Source: Flavobacteriales bacterium (GTDB lineage Bacteria; Bacteroidota; Bacteroidia; Flavobacteriales_D; Sanyastnellaceae). Taken from it: a stretch of DNA of 45,044 nt. A model generated the notes under the pieces. That model searched no databases. It was not told the DNA's origin and saw nothing but the letters and a program-made list of their open reading frames with translations. The position numbers and the translations under genes were made by a program. Location: positions 1 to 45,044 of the forward strand of contig JAIXWP010000137.1 in the NCBI GenBank assembly GCA_027491215.1, given 5' to 3'. The stretch's first letter is position 1. Every line of letters begins with the position of its first letter. Of this stretch, positions 34,781-43,206 are shown one piece after another.

Positions 34781-37212
34781 TAGAATTTAAAGTTCCAAGT
34801 TACACTTGGTAGAACAGGGAATAGGCTTACTTGATATGCTTTGATTTGAAGAGTGCCAGCTTGAAGATCGCCGTCATTTCCAAAATATAAGAAATATGGA
34901 TTTCTACGATTGTAGAGATTATATACGCTGAAATTCCAATTGCTTTCAAACTTTCTCTTTCTTTTCACTACTACTTCTTCAGGAAGTAATTCGCTTTTAG
35001 GCTCTTCTTTTTTCTTTGGATATAATGTACAGGAAATGTCCGCTCGGTGGTAAGGTGCCATGCGGAAGCTATTTCTTTCTCCATATACATCTACTACTCT
35101 GTTTTCATAGAAATAGCGCTCTACAGGAAGTGTAATTGCATTCCCCGTTCCATAAACAAATACAAACCCAAGTTCCACTCGAGGAGATACTTTCACAGTA
35201 GAAACAAAGCTTACATCATGTCTTCTATCCCAGCGCGAAGGGAACCAGTTTCCCGAGTTGAGGTCCTCGAACAAACGTTCGGTTTTAGAGAGGGTGTATC
35301 CCATCCATCCAGTCCAAATGCCCAGTCTTTTTTTGATAAATAATTCTGCACCGTAACTTCTTCCTTTTCCGAAGACGAGCAAATTATCAATGTTATCACT
35401 CACGGTATTTTCAGGTTGTGCACCTTCTTCATACTCGGACAAATTCTCCATTGTTTTGTAATAGATTTCAAAGCTTGTCTCGAACATGTCGTTGAAGAAG
35501 TTTCTGAAATATCCTATGCTTACTTGCTGTCCTTCTTGTGGTTGTAATACTTCAGTAGAAGGCAACCATACATCTGTTGGAAGGCTTGTTGGGCTTAAGC
35601 TCGTCAAGTGTATGTATTGGTAGTTTCTCATATACCCACCTTTGATAGATGAATATTTATCGACATTCAATCTGAAGTTAATTCTTGGTTCGAAGCCCGC
35701 GTAATCGCCTACTTTTTGACCGCGCTCATATACCGTAGTGGTCGGGGGAAGTGTTTGTCCAAACGATGGAGTTTGTTGTTGAGTAAAGCGTGTAAATGGT
35801 CCAACATGTGCAAAGTAAGAATAGCGAATTCCCGCGTTGATTCTCAAATTTTCTGTGATGTCAAATTCGTCAAGAATGTATCCTGCCACTTCATGTGAAA
35901 GGAGCTGTACTTTTTCGCCAGTGTCAAATTCTGTATCACCACTTCTAGCATAAACACTGTTCGGAGTAAAAATGTGATAAGTATAATCTACACCCCACTT
36001 GATGCTATGGCGATAGTTTGGGTAATAGTTCCATTGCATTTTAGCTCCCCAATCCTGAATTCCGCTATTGAGGGCAAACTCGAATTGTTCTTGCTTCGCT
36101 TCGAATGAGAATTTATAGTCAGTAAATGTTAGGATTGTATTCATGAAAAGCTTATCACTGATGATACGATTCCAGCGAGCCGTTGCCGTAGCATTACCCC
36201 ATGGAATGCGCGTGGAGAAGCCAGAGTTTTCGCTGCTAAAACCAAATACATCTCTACCGAAATATCCACTCAAAAACACTTGGTCTTTACTGGAAAGTCG
36301 ATAGTTTACTTTCGCATTCAAGTCGTAGAAATAGTATCCTGATCCATCGAGTGCGCTTCCTTCTTTGATAAATGGTTTAAGCAATAAATCAATGTAAGTT
36401 CTGCGCCCGCTGATGATGAAAGAAGAAGTATCCTTTTTTATTGGGCCTTCAACAGTGAATCGAGAAGCAATTAGACCAACACCACCTTCTGCATGGTACT
36501 CTTTACTATTTCCTTCTTTTAATGAAATATCTAATACCGAAGAAAGTCGTCCGCCAAAGTTAGCAGGCACTCCGCCCTTTGTGAGTTCTAGATTTTTTAC
36601 AGCATCTGCATTGAATACCGAGAAGAAGCCAAATAAGTGACTCGCATTGTAGACAGCGGCATTATCAAGTAGAATTAAATTTTGGTCAGCGCCGCCGCCA
36701 CGAACATAAAATCCTGCACTTCCTTCTCCACCCGTTTGCACACCAGGTAACAGTGTTATGGTTTTAAGAATATCGATTTCACCAAGAAGAACAGGAAGTT
36801 TTTTTATTTGATCGACATCCAATTCAATTTTTCCAACATCCGTACTTTCAGTGTTTCTGCTCTTGTCAGCAGTGATCTCAATTACATCAGTTGTTTTAAT
36901 GGACGAGCTCAAAGAGATGTTGCGTCTTTCGTCTTGTTGTAGGTCGATTTGAAATTTTTGCAACGCATATCCTAAATACGAAAACTCAATATCATATTTT
37001 CCTGCAGGTAAAGTGAGGGAGTAGAAACCATATAGATTGGCAGTAGCAGCTCTTGAAATGGGCATTGCTTTGATGGTTGCTCCAGGTAGCGTTTCTCCCG
37101 TTTCAGCATCTCTAATTTCGCCGCTCAAGGTGAATGTTTTAGCTGATTGAGCAAAGGAAAAGAGAGGTGCAATGAAAAGAAAAAGAAAAACTATTTTTTG
37201 AAAGCGCATCAT
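34780..37212 (-). CDS. TonB-dependent outer-membrane receptor with carboxypeptidase-like N-domain
   Basis: An 810-residue receptor: signal peptide (VFLFLFIAPLFSFAQ), a carboxypeptidase-regulatory-like beta-sandwich (about 27-110; FTLSGEIRDAETGETLPGAT), the plug domain (about 135-235; GEIDILKTITLLPGVQ, GFYVRGGGADQNLILLDNA, FGGRLSSVLDI), and a ~570-residue beta-barrel ending in VTWNFKF. It imports an unidentified large substrate using TonB energy. No SusD partner is adjacent, so it is not a typical glycan SusCD pair. ATG 37209 is an alternative start. It has a perfect -7 element (TACTTTTG) 16 nt upstream and is coupled to the ABC exporter. Confidence 0.95.
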   Translation of the reverse strand: MMRFQKIVFLFLFIAPLFSFAQSAKTFTLSGEIRDAETGETLPGATIKAMPISRAATANLYGFYSLTLPAGKYDIEFSYLGYALQKFQIDLQQDERRNISLSSSIKTTDVIEITADKSRNTESTDVGKIELDVDQIKKLPVLLGEIDILKTITLLPGVQTGGEGSAGFYVRGGGADQNLILLDNAAVYNASHLFGFFSVFNADAVKNLELTKGGVPANFGGRLSSVLDISLKEGNSKEYHAEGGVGLIASRFTVEGPIKKDTSSFIISGRRTYIDLLLKPFIKEGSALDGSGYYFYDLNAKVNYRLSSKDQVFLSGYFGRDVFGFSSENSGFSTRIPWGNATATARWNRIISDKLFMNTILTFTDYKFSFEAKQEQFEFALNSGIQDWGAKMQWNYYPNYRHSIKWGVDYTYHIFTPNSVYARSGDTEFDTGEKVQLLSHEVAGYILDEFDITENLRINAGIRYSYFAHVGPFTRFTQQQTPSFGQTLPPTTTVYERGQKVGDYAGFEPRINFRLNVDKYSSIKGGYMRNYQYIHLTSLSPTSLPTDVWLPSTEVLQPQEGQQVSIGYFRNFFNDMFETSFEIYYKTMENLSEYEEGAQPENTVSDNIDNLLVFGKGRSYGAELFIKKRLGIWTGWMGYTLSKTERLFEDLNSGNWFPSRWDRRHDVSFVSTVKVSPRVELGFVFVYGTGNAITLPVERYFYENRVVDVYGERNSFRMAPYHRADISCTLYPKKKEEPKSELLPEEVVVKRKRKFESNWNFSVYNLYNRRNPYFLYFGNDGDLQAGTLQIKAYQVSLFPVLPSVTWNFKF

Positions 37213-37228
37213 TTTTTGGTTTACGGGT

Positions 37229-37236
37229 CAAAAGTA
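37229..37236 (-). promoter_or_regulatory. -7 promoter element TACTTTTG of the TonB receptor operon
   Basis: Perfect TAnnTTTG on the minus strand, 16 nt before ATG 37212. It lies inside a wider pair of inverted repeats (37220-37277). Confidence 0.5.
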
Positions 37237-37352
37237 CGAAGGGAAAACACGATTCGGCTTGTTATGTTTTCCGTAAATCATTACCTACCGCCGCTCATAA
37301 AAGGCTTAACAGAAATTAACCCATCCACGTCGGAGTTATAGGCCCTTAGCAA

Positions 37353-37360
37353 TACTTTCG
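37353..37360 (+). promoter_or_regulatory. -7 promoter element TACTTTCG of the DUF5916 gene
   Basis: TTCG variant of the -7 box on the plus strand, 16 nt before ATG 37377. Confidence 0.45.
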
Positions 37361-37376
37361 CGGAACTACCGGACCT

Positions 37377-39875
37377 ATGTACCACAAACACCTTGTTTAT
37401 CTATTTGTGCTTAGCATTGCTATGATCTATTCTCCCTTAGCCAATGGGCAATATGAGAATAAGTCATTGGAAGCAGTGCGATGTGATATAGCACCAAAGA
37501 TTGATGGTTCATTGGATGATGTTTGCTGGATGAGTGCGCCGAAGGCTAAAGGATTTGTCGAGGATAAGCCTGACCCAGGTACCGGAATGTCCCAAGAAAC
37601 AGAGGTTCAGATTGTCTATGACGATGAGGCGATGTATATCGCTTTCATGAACTACGATAGTGCACCAGACAGTATTCTTCAGCAATTGTCAGGGCGTGAT
37701 TCTGATGGAAATAGCGATTATGTGGCGATTACTTTTTCCTGCTATCGCGATGGTATCAACGGTCTCACTTTTGCGACCACACCAACTGGTGAACAGTGGG
37801 ATGCACGGGAATCGGGAACGTTTGGAGAAGATGTTTCTTGGAATGGTGTGTGGGATTGCAGAGCCAAAATTGTAGCGAATGGTTGGATCGCGGAATTCAA
37901 AATTCCATTTGCCGCTATTCGTTTTCCAGATAGTCCAGAGCAGTTATGGGATATTAATTTCGTAAGAGAGGTTAGGCGTTTTCGTGAACACGGCTTCTGG
38001 CGAGGTGTTGATCCAGAGGTGCCGGGTTACCTCACCCAAATGGGAACGCTTTCAGGAATTAAAAATATCACTCCACCAAAGCGGATTTTCCTTTATCCTT
38101 ATGCTTCTTATTATGAAAATTTCCTTGAGACATCGGAGAATAAAACGCTTCGTCAAACAGCATGGAATGCGGGTTTGGATGTAAAAATAGGTCTGAATGA
38201 CGCGTTTACATTGGATGCAACACTTGTTCCTGATTTCGGGCAAGTGATCAGTGACCAACGAGTTCTTAATCTCACGCCTTTTGAGGTGCAGTTCCAAGAT
38301 AACCGACAGTTTTTTATTGAAGGTACAGAGCTTTTCTCGAAAGGCGGACTATTCTATTCAAGACGAGTGGGGTATTTGAGAGATGATGCTTATAGAGGAT
38401 TGTCACTTACTGAAGATGAATATCTCAAAGAAGGCCCTCAGACCTTACAACTTCTCAATGCATCAAAAGTAAGTGGGCGAAATTCTAAAGGACTTGGGAT
38501 CGGCGTTTTCAACGCTGTTACAGATAGAGCCATAGCTATTGTTGGCTCAACTGCGAGTGATTTAGAGCGAAGTGTGGAGATTAACCCCGTGAGCAATTAT
38601 AGTGTTATCGTACTCGATCAAAATTTGAAAAATAATAGCTATGTGTCTTTGATTAATACGAATGTTCTAAGAATCGGAGAGGCTTATGATGCGAATGTTA
38701 TAGGGACGGAGTTTGATCTTCGTGACAAACGAAACAGATTCAGTATTACCGGAGGTGGCGCCTATAATAGAAAGACAGGAGGGATTTATAAGAATGATGA
38801 TGCTAATGATGACGGATATACAGCGCGCTTCGATTTAAATAAGATTGATGGCAACTGGCGTTTCTCAGCAGGAACGGCTGTTGAATCAGATACCTATGAC
38901 CCACGAGATTTGGGATTTCTTTTTGCAAATAATTCTATTGAAAATTATTTATGGGCACAATACCGTGTGTTCAAACCTTTCTGGCGAATCAATAATATGA
39001 ATACCAGCCTTTCAATGAATTATAATAGGCTATACAATCCTGGGGTATTCACGGATGTCTATCTTCAGTCAACCACCTTTGTCAATACTAGAAGTTTTAC
39101 TACCTATTTTCTGAATGTAAATTCAAGTCCTATTAGAGGCTATGATTATTTTGAGCCAAGGACTGAAGGGCGGTACTTCCGGACATTTAGTTATGTAGGC
39201 ACGAACGGTTGGATAAGCACTGACTATCGCAAGGTCGTGGCTTTGGACATTGGAGGCGGAATTCGTGATTATGAAAATGAAGAAAGGGTTATTCTGAGTT
39301 GGAATGTTTCTCCACGTTGGAGAGTAAATGATCATCTTATGCTCGTTTACAATTACGATTATGAAAAGCACACCAACGACGTAGGTTACGCAACGCAAGA
39401 TGATCTGTCTCAACCCATTTTTGGAAGAAGAGATGTTACCACACACGCGACTACCTTGAGTGCTAATTATGCATTTAATCCTTTCATGACCCTAAATTGT
39501 AGAGTGAGATATTACTGGGGCTTTACAAAGTATAAGGAATTTTATGACCTTGCGGAGAACGGGGAGATTATTCCTTCTGGCTTTGCCGGTTTTGTGGATG
39601 ATAGTGGAGTCAATCAGGAATACAGCGGCGCAGACCAAAGTTTCGCAAGTTTCACCATTGATATGTTCTACCGATGGATATTTGTTCCTGGAAGTGAATT
39701 GAGCATTGTTTGGAAAAATGACGTTTCTCAATACGACCGAGGAAAACCTATTCCGAGCAGGCTTGTGGATGGAGTGGACTATACATTTGCTCAGCCCCAA
39801 AACAATAATATTAGCATCAAAGTCCTATATTTCTTGGACTACAGAAGTCTGATGTCAAAAAAAAATAGGGCTTAA
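37377..39875 (+). CDS. DUF5916 outer-membrane protein with CBM9-like N-terminal domain
   Basis: An 832-residue protein: signal peptide (LFVLSIAMIYSPLANGQ), a carbohydrate-binding family 9-like domain (about 30-215; IAPKIDGSLDDVCWMSAP, VQIVYDDEAMYIAFMNYD, GWIAEFKIPFAAIRF), then the DUF5916 region predicted to form an outer-membrane beta-barrel (GLNDAFTLDATLVPDFGQV, QFFIEGTELFSKGGLFYSRR are family signatures). The family is common in Bacteroidota and its role is unknown; a binding or transport function for sugars or peptides is often assumed. It is transcribed divergently from the TonB receptor and 36 bp upstream of an ECF sigma gene. Confidence 0.92.
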   Translation: MYHKHLVYLFVLSIAMIYSPLANGQYENKSLEAVRCDIAPKIDGSLDDVCWMSAPKAKGFVEDKPDPGTGMSQETEVQIVYDDEAMYIAFMNYDSAPDSILQQLSGRDSDGNSDYVAITFSCYRDGINGLTFATTPTGEQWDARESGTFGEDVSWNGVWDCRAKIVANGWIAEFKIPFAAIRFPDSPEQLWDINFVREVRRFREHGFWRGVDPEVPGYLTQMGTLSGIKNITPPKRIFLYPYASYYENFLETSENKTLRQTAWNAGLDVKIGLNDAFTLDATLVPDFGQVISDQRVLNLTPFEVQFQDNRQFFIEGTELFSKGGLFYSRRVGYLRDDAYRGLSLTEDEYLKEGPQTLQLLNASKVSGRNSKGLGIGVFNAVTDRAIAIVGSTASDLERSVEINPVSNYSVIVLDQNLKNNSYVSLINTNVLRIGEAYDANVIGTEFDLRDKRNRFSITGGGAYNRKTGGIYKNDDANDDGYTARFDLNKIDGNWRFSAGTAVESDTYDPRDLGFLFANNSIENYLWAQYRVFKPFWRINNMNTSLSMNYNRLYNPGVFTDVYLQSTTFVNTRSFTTYFLNVNSSPIRGYDYFEPRTEGRYFRTFSYVGTNGWISTDYRKVVALDIGGGIRDYENEERVILSWNVSPRWRVNDHLMLVYNYDYEKHTNDVGYATQDDLSQPIFGRRDVTTHATTLSANYAFNPFMTLNCRVRYYWGFTKYKEFYDLAENGEIIPSGFAGFVDDSGVNQEYSGADQSFASFTIDMFYRWIFVPGSELSIVWKNDVSQYDRGKPIPSRLVDGVDYTFAQPQNNNISIKVLYFLDYRSLMSKKNRA

Positions 39876-39911
39876 GCAACCCTTTTCAACAAATACGAGT
39901 TTTATAAACAG

Positions 39912-40463
39912 ATGGACGAAATGAAGGACATAATTGAAGGTTGTGTTCGTGGCGAAAAGCGCTTTCAGGACAGGCTGTTCAAGAAATATGCTTCCTTACT
40001 TTACGGGATCTGTCTTCGGTATGCTAAAAATAAAATGGAGGCCGAAGATGTGTTACAAGAGGTGTTTGTAAAGGTTTACACCAATATTCATACCTACCAT
40101 CACGATGGAAGTTTTGAAGGTTGGTTGCGAAGAATTGCAGTAAACACGAGCATTACATATTATCGAAAGAATTTGAAACACGCGTTTCAAGAAGATATCG
40201 ATGATGTGGTGCAACACCGAAATGATCCAGTTCAATACGAAGACCTGGAATACACACAAGAAGAGTTAATGGGTTGTATTAATAAGCTGCCCGTTGGTTA
40301 TAAAACAGTATTTAACCTTTATGTAATTGAAGGTTTTATGCACAAAGAAATTGCTGATATGTTGGGGGTAGATGTGAATACATCCAAGTCCCAGTTATCA
40401 AGAGCAAAGACATATTTACAGAAAGAACTAGCAGAGATTAGTAAAATAAAATTGCAAGCATGA
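39912..40463 (+). CDS. ECF-type RNA polymerase sigma factor
   Basis: A 183-residue sigma-70-family extracytoplasmic-function factor. Region 2 (about 20-90) has FKKYASLLYGICLRYAKN, AEDVLQEVFVKVYTNI and EGWLRRIAVNTSITYYRK; region 4 (about 125-175) has INKLPVGYKTVFNLYVIEGF and HKEIADMLGVDVNTSKSQLS, the helix-turn-helix. It redirects RNA polymerase to envelope-stress or nutrient-response promoters; targets are unknown. Its stop overlaps the next start (ATGA), and that next gene looks like its anti-sigma factor. Confidence 0.95.
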   Translation: MDEMKDIIEGCVRGEKRFQDRLFKKYASLLYGICLRYAKNKMEAEDVLQEVFVKVYTNIHTYHHDGSFEGWLRRIAVNTSITYYRKNLKHAFQEDIDDVVQHRNDPVQYEDLEYTQEELMGCINKLPVGYKTVFNLYVIEGFMHKEIADMLGVDVNTSKSQLSRAKTYLQKELAEISKIKLQA

Positions 40464-41023
40464 TGAGCGAGGAAAAGTTTTTCCAAAAAGTACAATCTGA
40501 ATTATCTGGCTACTCGCCGGAGGTTCCAGCGCATGTATATGCTGGAATGCGCAGAAAGTACGGTTGGGCAAAGTTCACGACTTGGAACGCAACGAAATGG
40601 AACGTTTGGTACTTGGTGATGTTGTTAGGGATAAGCTCAGGTATCGCATATAGCACAACCTCTTCTATGAATACAGATAGTACTCATGCGAAAAGAGGTT
40701 TGTCTAATCCAGTTGAAGCTCCAGTTCTAGAGGCATTGAATACAACCGCTCCTACAGCATGCCAAGGTAGCCACACAGCAGCATGCTCTTCTAGCAGTGT
40801 TACTTGTGCATCTGTGCCAAATGCAAATAGCACTACAAATTTGATGGTAGATCCATCAACCCCTACTGTCGTTGAAACAAATGTTTCAGCGAGTGCTTCA
40901 AACAGTGATCTACCAGAAATTACAGAGCAAGTAAATTCAACTGCGACGGAATCAACCCCGGAGATCTTGGACAAAAAGCCTAAGAAAAAGTTGAAGGTCA
41001 ACGTATATAAAGAAAGAAATTAA
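40460..41023 (+). CDS. Probable membrane anti-sigma factor
   Basis: A 187-residue protein with an N-terminal cytoplasmic part (EEKFFQKVQSELSGYSPEVP, then VYAGMRRKYG), one membrane helix (about 49-66, VWYLVMLLGISSGIAYS) and a low-complexity Ser/Thr/Pro/Asn-rich periplasmic tail ending in a basic stretch (KKPKKKLKVNVYKERN). The N-terminal pattern before a single helix is that of small Bacteroidota anti-sigma proteins, and its start is coupled to the sigma factor gene. No recognisable zinc-binding (ZAS) motif is visible. The assignment rests mainly on position and topology. ATG 40463 is an equally possible start. Confidence 0.65.
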   Translation: MMSEEKFFQKVQSELSGYSPEVPAHVYAGMRRKYGWAKFTTWNATKWNVWYLVMLLGISSGIAYSTTSSMNTDSTHAKRGLSNPVEAPVLEALNTTAPTACQGSHTAACSSSSVTCASVPNANSTTNLMVDPSTPTVVETNVSASASNSDLPEITEQVNSTATESTPEILDKKPKKKLKVNVYKERN

Positions 41024-41061
41024 GAGACCACCTATATTAGCCCGACGAAATTCGAAACGGG

Positions 41062-42048
41062 ATGAGAACTAGTTCAGGTGTGAAACCAAAGATAAAAGGC
41101 AGCGCAGTTCTAACTGTGTTGCTTTTTGTTTTTATATCTGCACCAGTTCTCGCAAATTTTTCTTGCCCATCTGATACAATCATCATTGATGGCGAGGTGA
41201 TCGAGATTGAGCAAAATGATGTCCGCACGAATCTCGATTCTCTTGAGAAGAAAGGACAAAAAGACATTCGTATTCCAATTGGAACCGTGAAAGGTTTTTG
41301 GAGCGTTCAAGCTGGAGGACTAGCGAGCTTTGCGCCATATTCATTCATTCCAGACTCACTACAATATCTCTCGTCTTTCCTAGGATATCAAGAACCCATA
41401 AGCGTCAGCCCGACGGTTGGGGTGCAATTGGGACTCGACTTCAACGACCAATTCGGAATTCGACTTGGAGCGGGTTTCAGCCAAATGAAGTGGAAGTACC
41501 AGGTTCTTGATGAGTCGCAATTGGTCGCTCCGAATTTGAGAACTAACTTCGAAAATCGCTCGGGCGAACTTTGGCAACGCTATGTGATATTTATTGATCC
41601 TGGCTTTGAAGAACGATTTTCTAAAATTGATCTTTCTACTGAATCGATTACCTACACTACTCTGGATGTTTCAGGTGCCTTTCGTTTTTATCCTGTTCGA
41701 AAAAAGAATGGTTGGAGTGTTTATATCGACCTAGGTGTGGCGCCCCGTATTAGTAAAGGGTCGATAAACAAAGCGTCTAGAGCTTATTTTTTAGCGGATA
41801 ACGGAGATTGGAGAAAATTAGATCTGGAGTCTTCGCTAATCCCTAAAACGATAGTTTTCATGAATGCTGAAATAGGAGCACAATACCATTTCGCGGAAAC
41901 TTATGCTGGAGCGTTCCAATTAGGCTATTTCGGGTTGCCTAAAAAGCTGTACACAGAAGGAGCTTTCAGCCGCCAAATCTCATCTGTTTACATAGGTTTT
42001 GCAATCACCCATTTCTTGGAATGGAATAATCCAAGTACTTATAAATAA
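41062..42048 (+). CDS. Outer-membrane beta-barrel protein
   Basis: A 328-residue protein with a signal peptide (about 13-32, AVLTVLLFVFISAPVLA), a short acidic linker, then alternating amphipathic strands typical of an 8-12-stranded barrel (FWSVQAGGLASFAPY, VSPTVGVQLGLDFNDQFGIR, GWSVYIDLGVAPRI, AGAFQLGYFGLPK) and a C-terminal strand ending VYIGFAITHFLEW. It resembles the PorT/OMP_b-brl group in form only. It lies 38 bp after the anti-sigma gene, so it may be a target or signal sensor of that sigma system; this is an inference. Confidence 0.78.
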   Translation: MRTSSGVKPKIKGSAVLTVLLFVFISAPVLANFSCPSDTIIIDGEVIEIEQNDVRTNLDSLEKKGQKDIRIPIGTVKGFWSVQAGGLASFAPYSFIPDSLQYLSSFLGYQEPISVSPTVGVQLGLDFNDQFGIRLGAGFSQMKWKYQVLDESQLVAPNLRTNFENRSGELWQRYVIFIDPGFEERFSKIDLSTESITYTTLDVSGAFRFYPVRKKNGWSVYIDLGVAPRISKGSINKASRAYFLADNGDWRKLDLESSLIPKTIVFMNAEIGAQYHFAETYAGAFQLGYFGLPKKLYTEGAFSRQISSVYIGFAITHFLEWNNPSTYK

Positions 42049-42086
42049 GGTAGACAACCTTCTCAGCTAGTTTGGCGTCTTATTAC

Positions 42087-42094
42087 TATCTTAG
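42087..42094 (+). promoter_or_regulatory. -7 promoter element TATCTTAG of the T9SS cargo gene
   Basis: 7 of 8 match to TAnnTTTG, 5 nt before ATG 42100, implying a leaderless or near-leaderless message. A TTTG lies upstream at 42071-42074, closer than the usual -33 spacing. Confidence 0.4.
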
Positions 42095-42099
42095 CCAAA

Positions 42100-43158
42100 A
42101 TGAGTAAAGAAGTGAAGATCACATTAACCATCCTTTCTTGTTTGTGCTGCTCTTTAATTGGGGTCGCTCAACTTCAAAATGAAAGTTTTGAATTCTACTC
42201 GTCTTTGCCTACAAATACAGGTCAATTCAGCAGGGCCATTGGTTGGTCAAATGCTGGAAGTTTGTATGCCACTCCTGATTATTACAATTACGCTGCAAAC
42301 GAATCGGCAGACATTCCTCAAACCCCAATGGGCATTGTAAATGCTGCAGATGGAAATGCATTAATGGGATTCTGTGCCTCTGGTACCAACGGTACAAATT
42401 TTAGAGAATATCTTTCTACTCATTTCACAGCACCTCTTGAGGTGGGTAAAGAATACACCCTGGCTTTCAGAATTACCTGCGGGGAAATGACAGAGGTAGC
42501 CACTTCGGGTTTAGGTGTTTCTCACTTGGGTGTTCACTTCAGCACCGCGGAGCCAGTACAAATAGGCACCGATCCACTCAATCAGTTGCCTCACTTCAGA
42601 ATTGACACGGTTTTCTACACGAATAATTGGAAGCATATTGTTTTCAATTTTACTCCTGATCAGCCTTTTCGATATTTGACTCTTGGTGTCTTTGCAAATG
42701 ATGCAGATGTAACCATCGAACAAAAGGCGGGTGATAATGCAATGTTTGCATACTACTTCGTAGATGATTTTTACCTCAAACAAGTTCCTGAAAACTACGA
42801 CCCTACGATTGGTAGACCTGGTCGTAATGATGGGATCAATCCAGTTGCTTCAAATCCTGAGTTAGAGGCTACTGAGCCTTTTTATGTGCCGAATTCATTT
42901 ACACCTAATGGTGACAATAAGAATGATGAATTCATTCCCGTTGCAGGAAAAATAAATGAATGGGAGCTAAGCGTATTCAGCCATTGGGGAGATAAAGTTT
43001 TCTGCACTACTGATGAAAACATCGGCTGGGATGGTTCGTTCCAAGGCAAGCCAGCCAATCCTGGCGCTTATGTATGGGAAATTTCATACAGTGAGTTTGA
43101 AGATGAAAAGGGCTGGGTAAAGAAGAATAAGACCGGCGTTTTCCAATTGATTCGTTAA
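42100..43158 (+). CDS. T9SS-secreted protein with CHU_C (type B) sorting domain
   Basis: A 352-residue exported protein: signal peptide (about 6-23, ILSCLCCSLIGVAQ), a jelly-roll-like domain (about 25-230; NESFEFYSSLPTNTGQF, VGKEYTLAFRITCGEM, TLGVFANDADV), and the C-terminal gliding-motility-associated CHU_C domain (about 261-352; FYVPNSFTPNGDNKNDEF, WGDKVFCTTDENIGWDGSF, PGAYVWEISY). This domain directs secretion by the type IX system and is the clearest phylum marker in the window. The ligand of the N-terminal domain is unknown. It has its own promoter. Confidence 0.93.
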   Translation: MSKEVKITLTILSCLCCSLIGVAQLQNESFEFYSSLPTNTGQFSRAIGWSNAGSLYATPDYYNYAANESADIPQTPMGIVNAADGNALMGFCASGTNGTNFREYLSTHFTAPLEVGKEYTLAFRITCGEMTEVATSGLGVSHLGVHFSTAEPVQIGTDPLNQLPHFRIDTVFYTNNWKHIVFNFTPDQPFRYLTLGVFANDADVTIEQKAGDNAMFAYYFVDDFYLKQVPENYDPTIGRPGRNDGINPVASNPELEATEPFYVPNSFTPNGDNKNDEFIPVAGKINEWELSVFSHWGDKVFCTTDENIGWDGSFQGKPANPGAYVWEISYSEFEDEKGWVKKNKTGVFQLIR

Positions 43159-43193
43159 CTTCATTTACCGTCTGCGATTTACTAGCTTCATAC

Positions 43194-43201
43194 TACCTTC
43201 G
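43194..43201 (+). promoter_or_regulatory. -7 promoter element TACCTTCG of bshC
   Basis: TTCG variant of the -7 box, identical to the serC element, 5 nt before ATG 43207, implying a leaderless message. Confidence 0.5.
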
Positions 43202-43206
43202 CAGCG

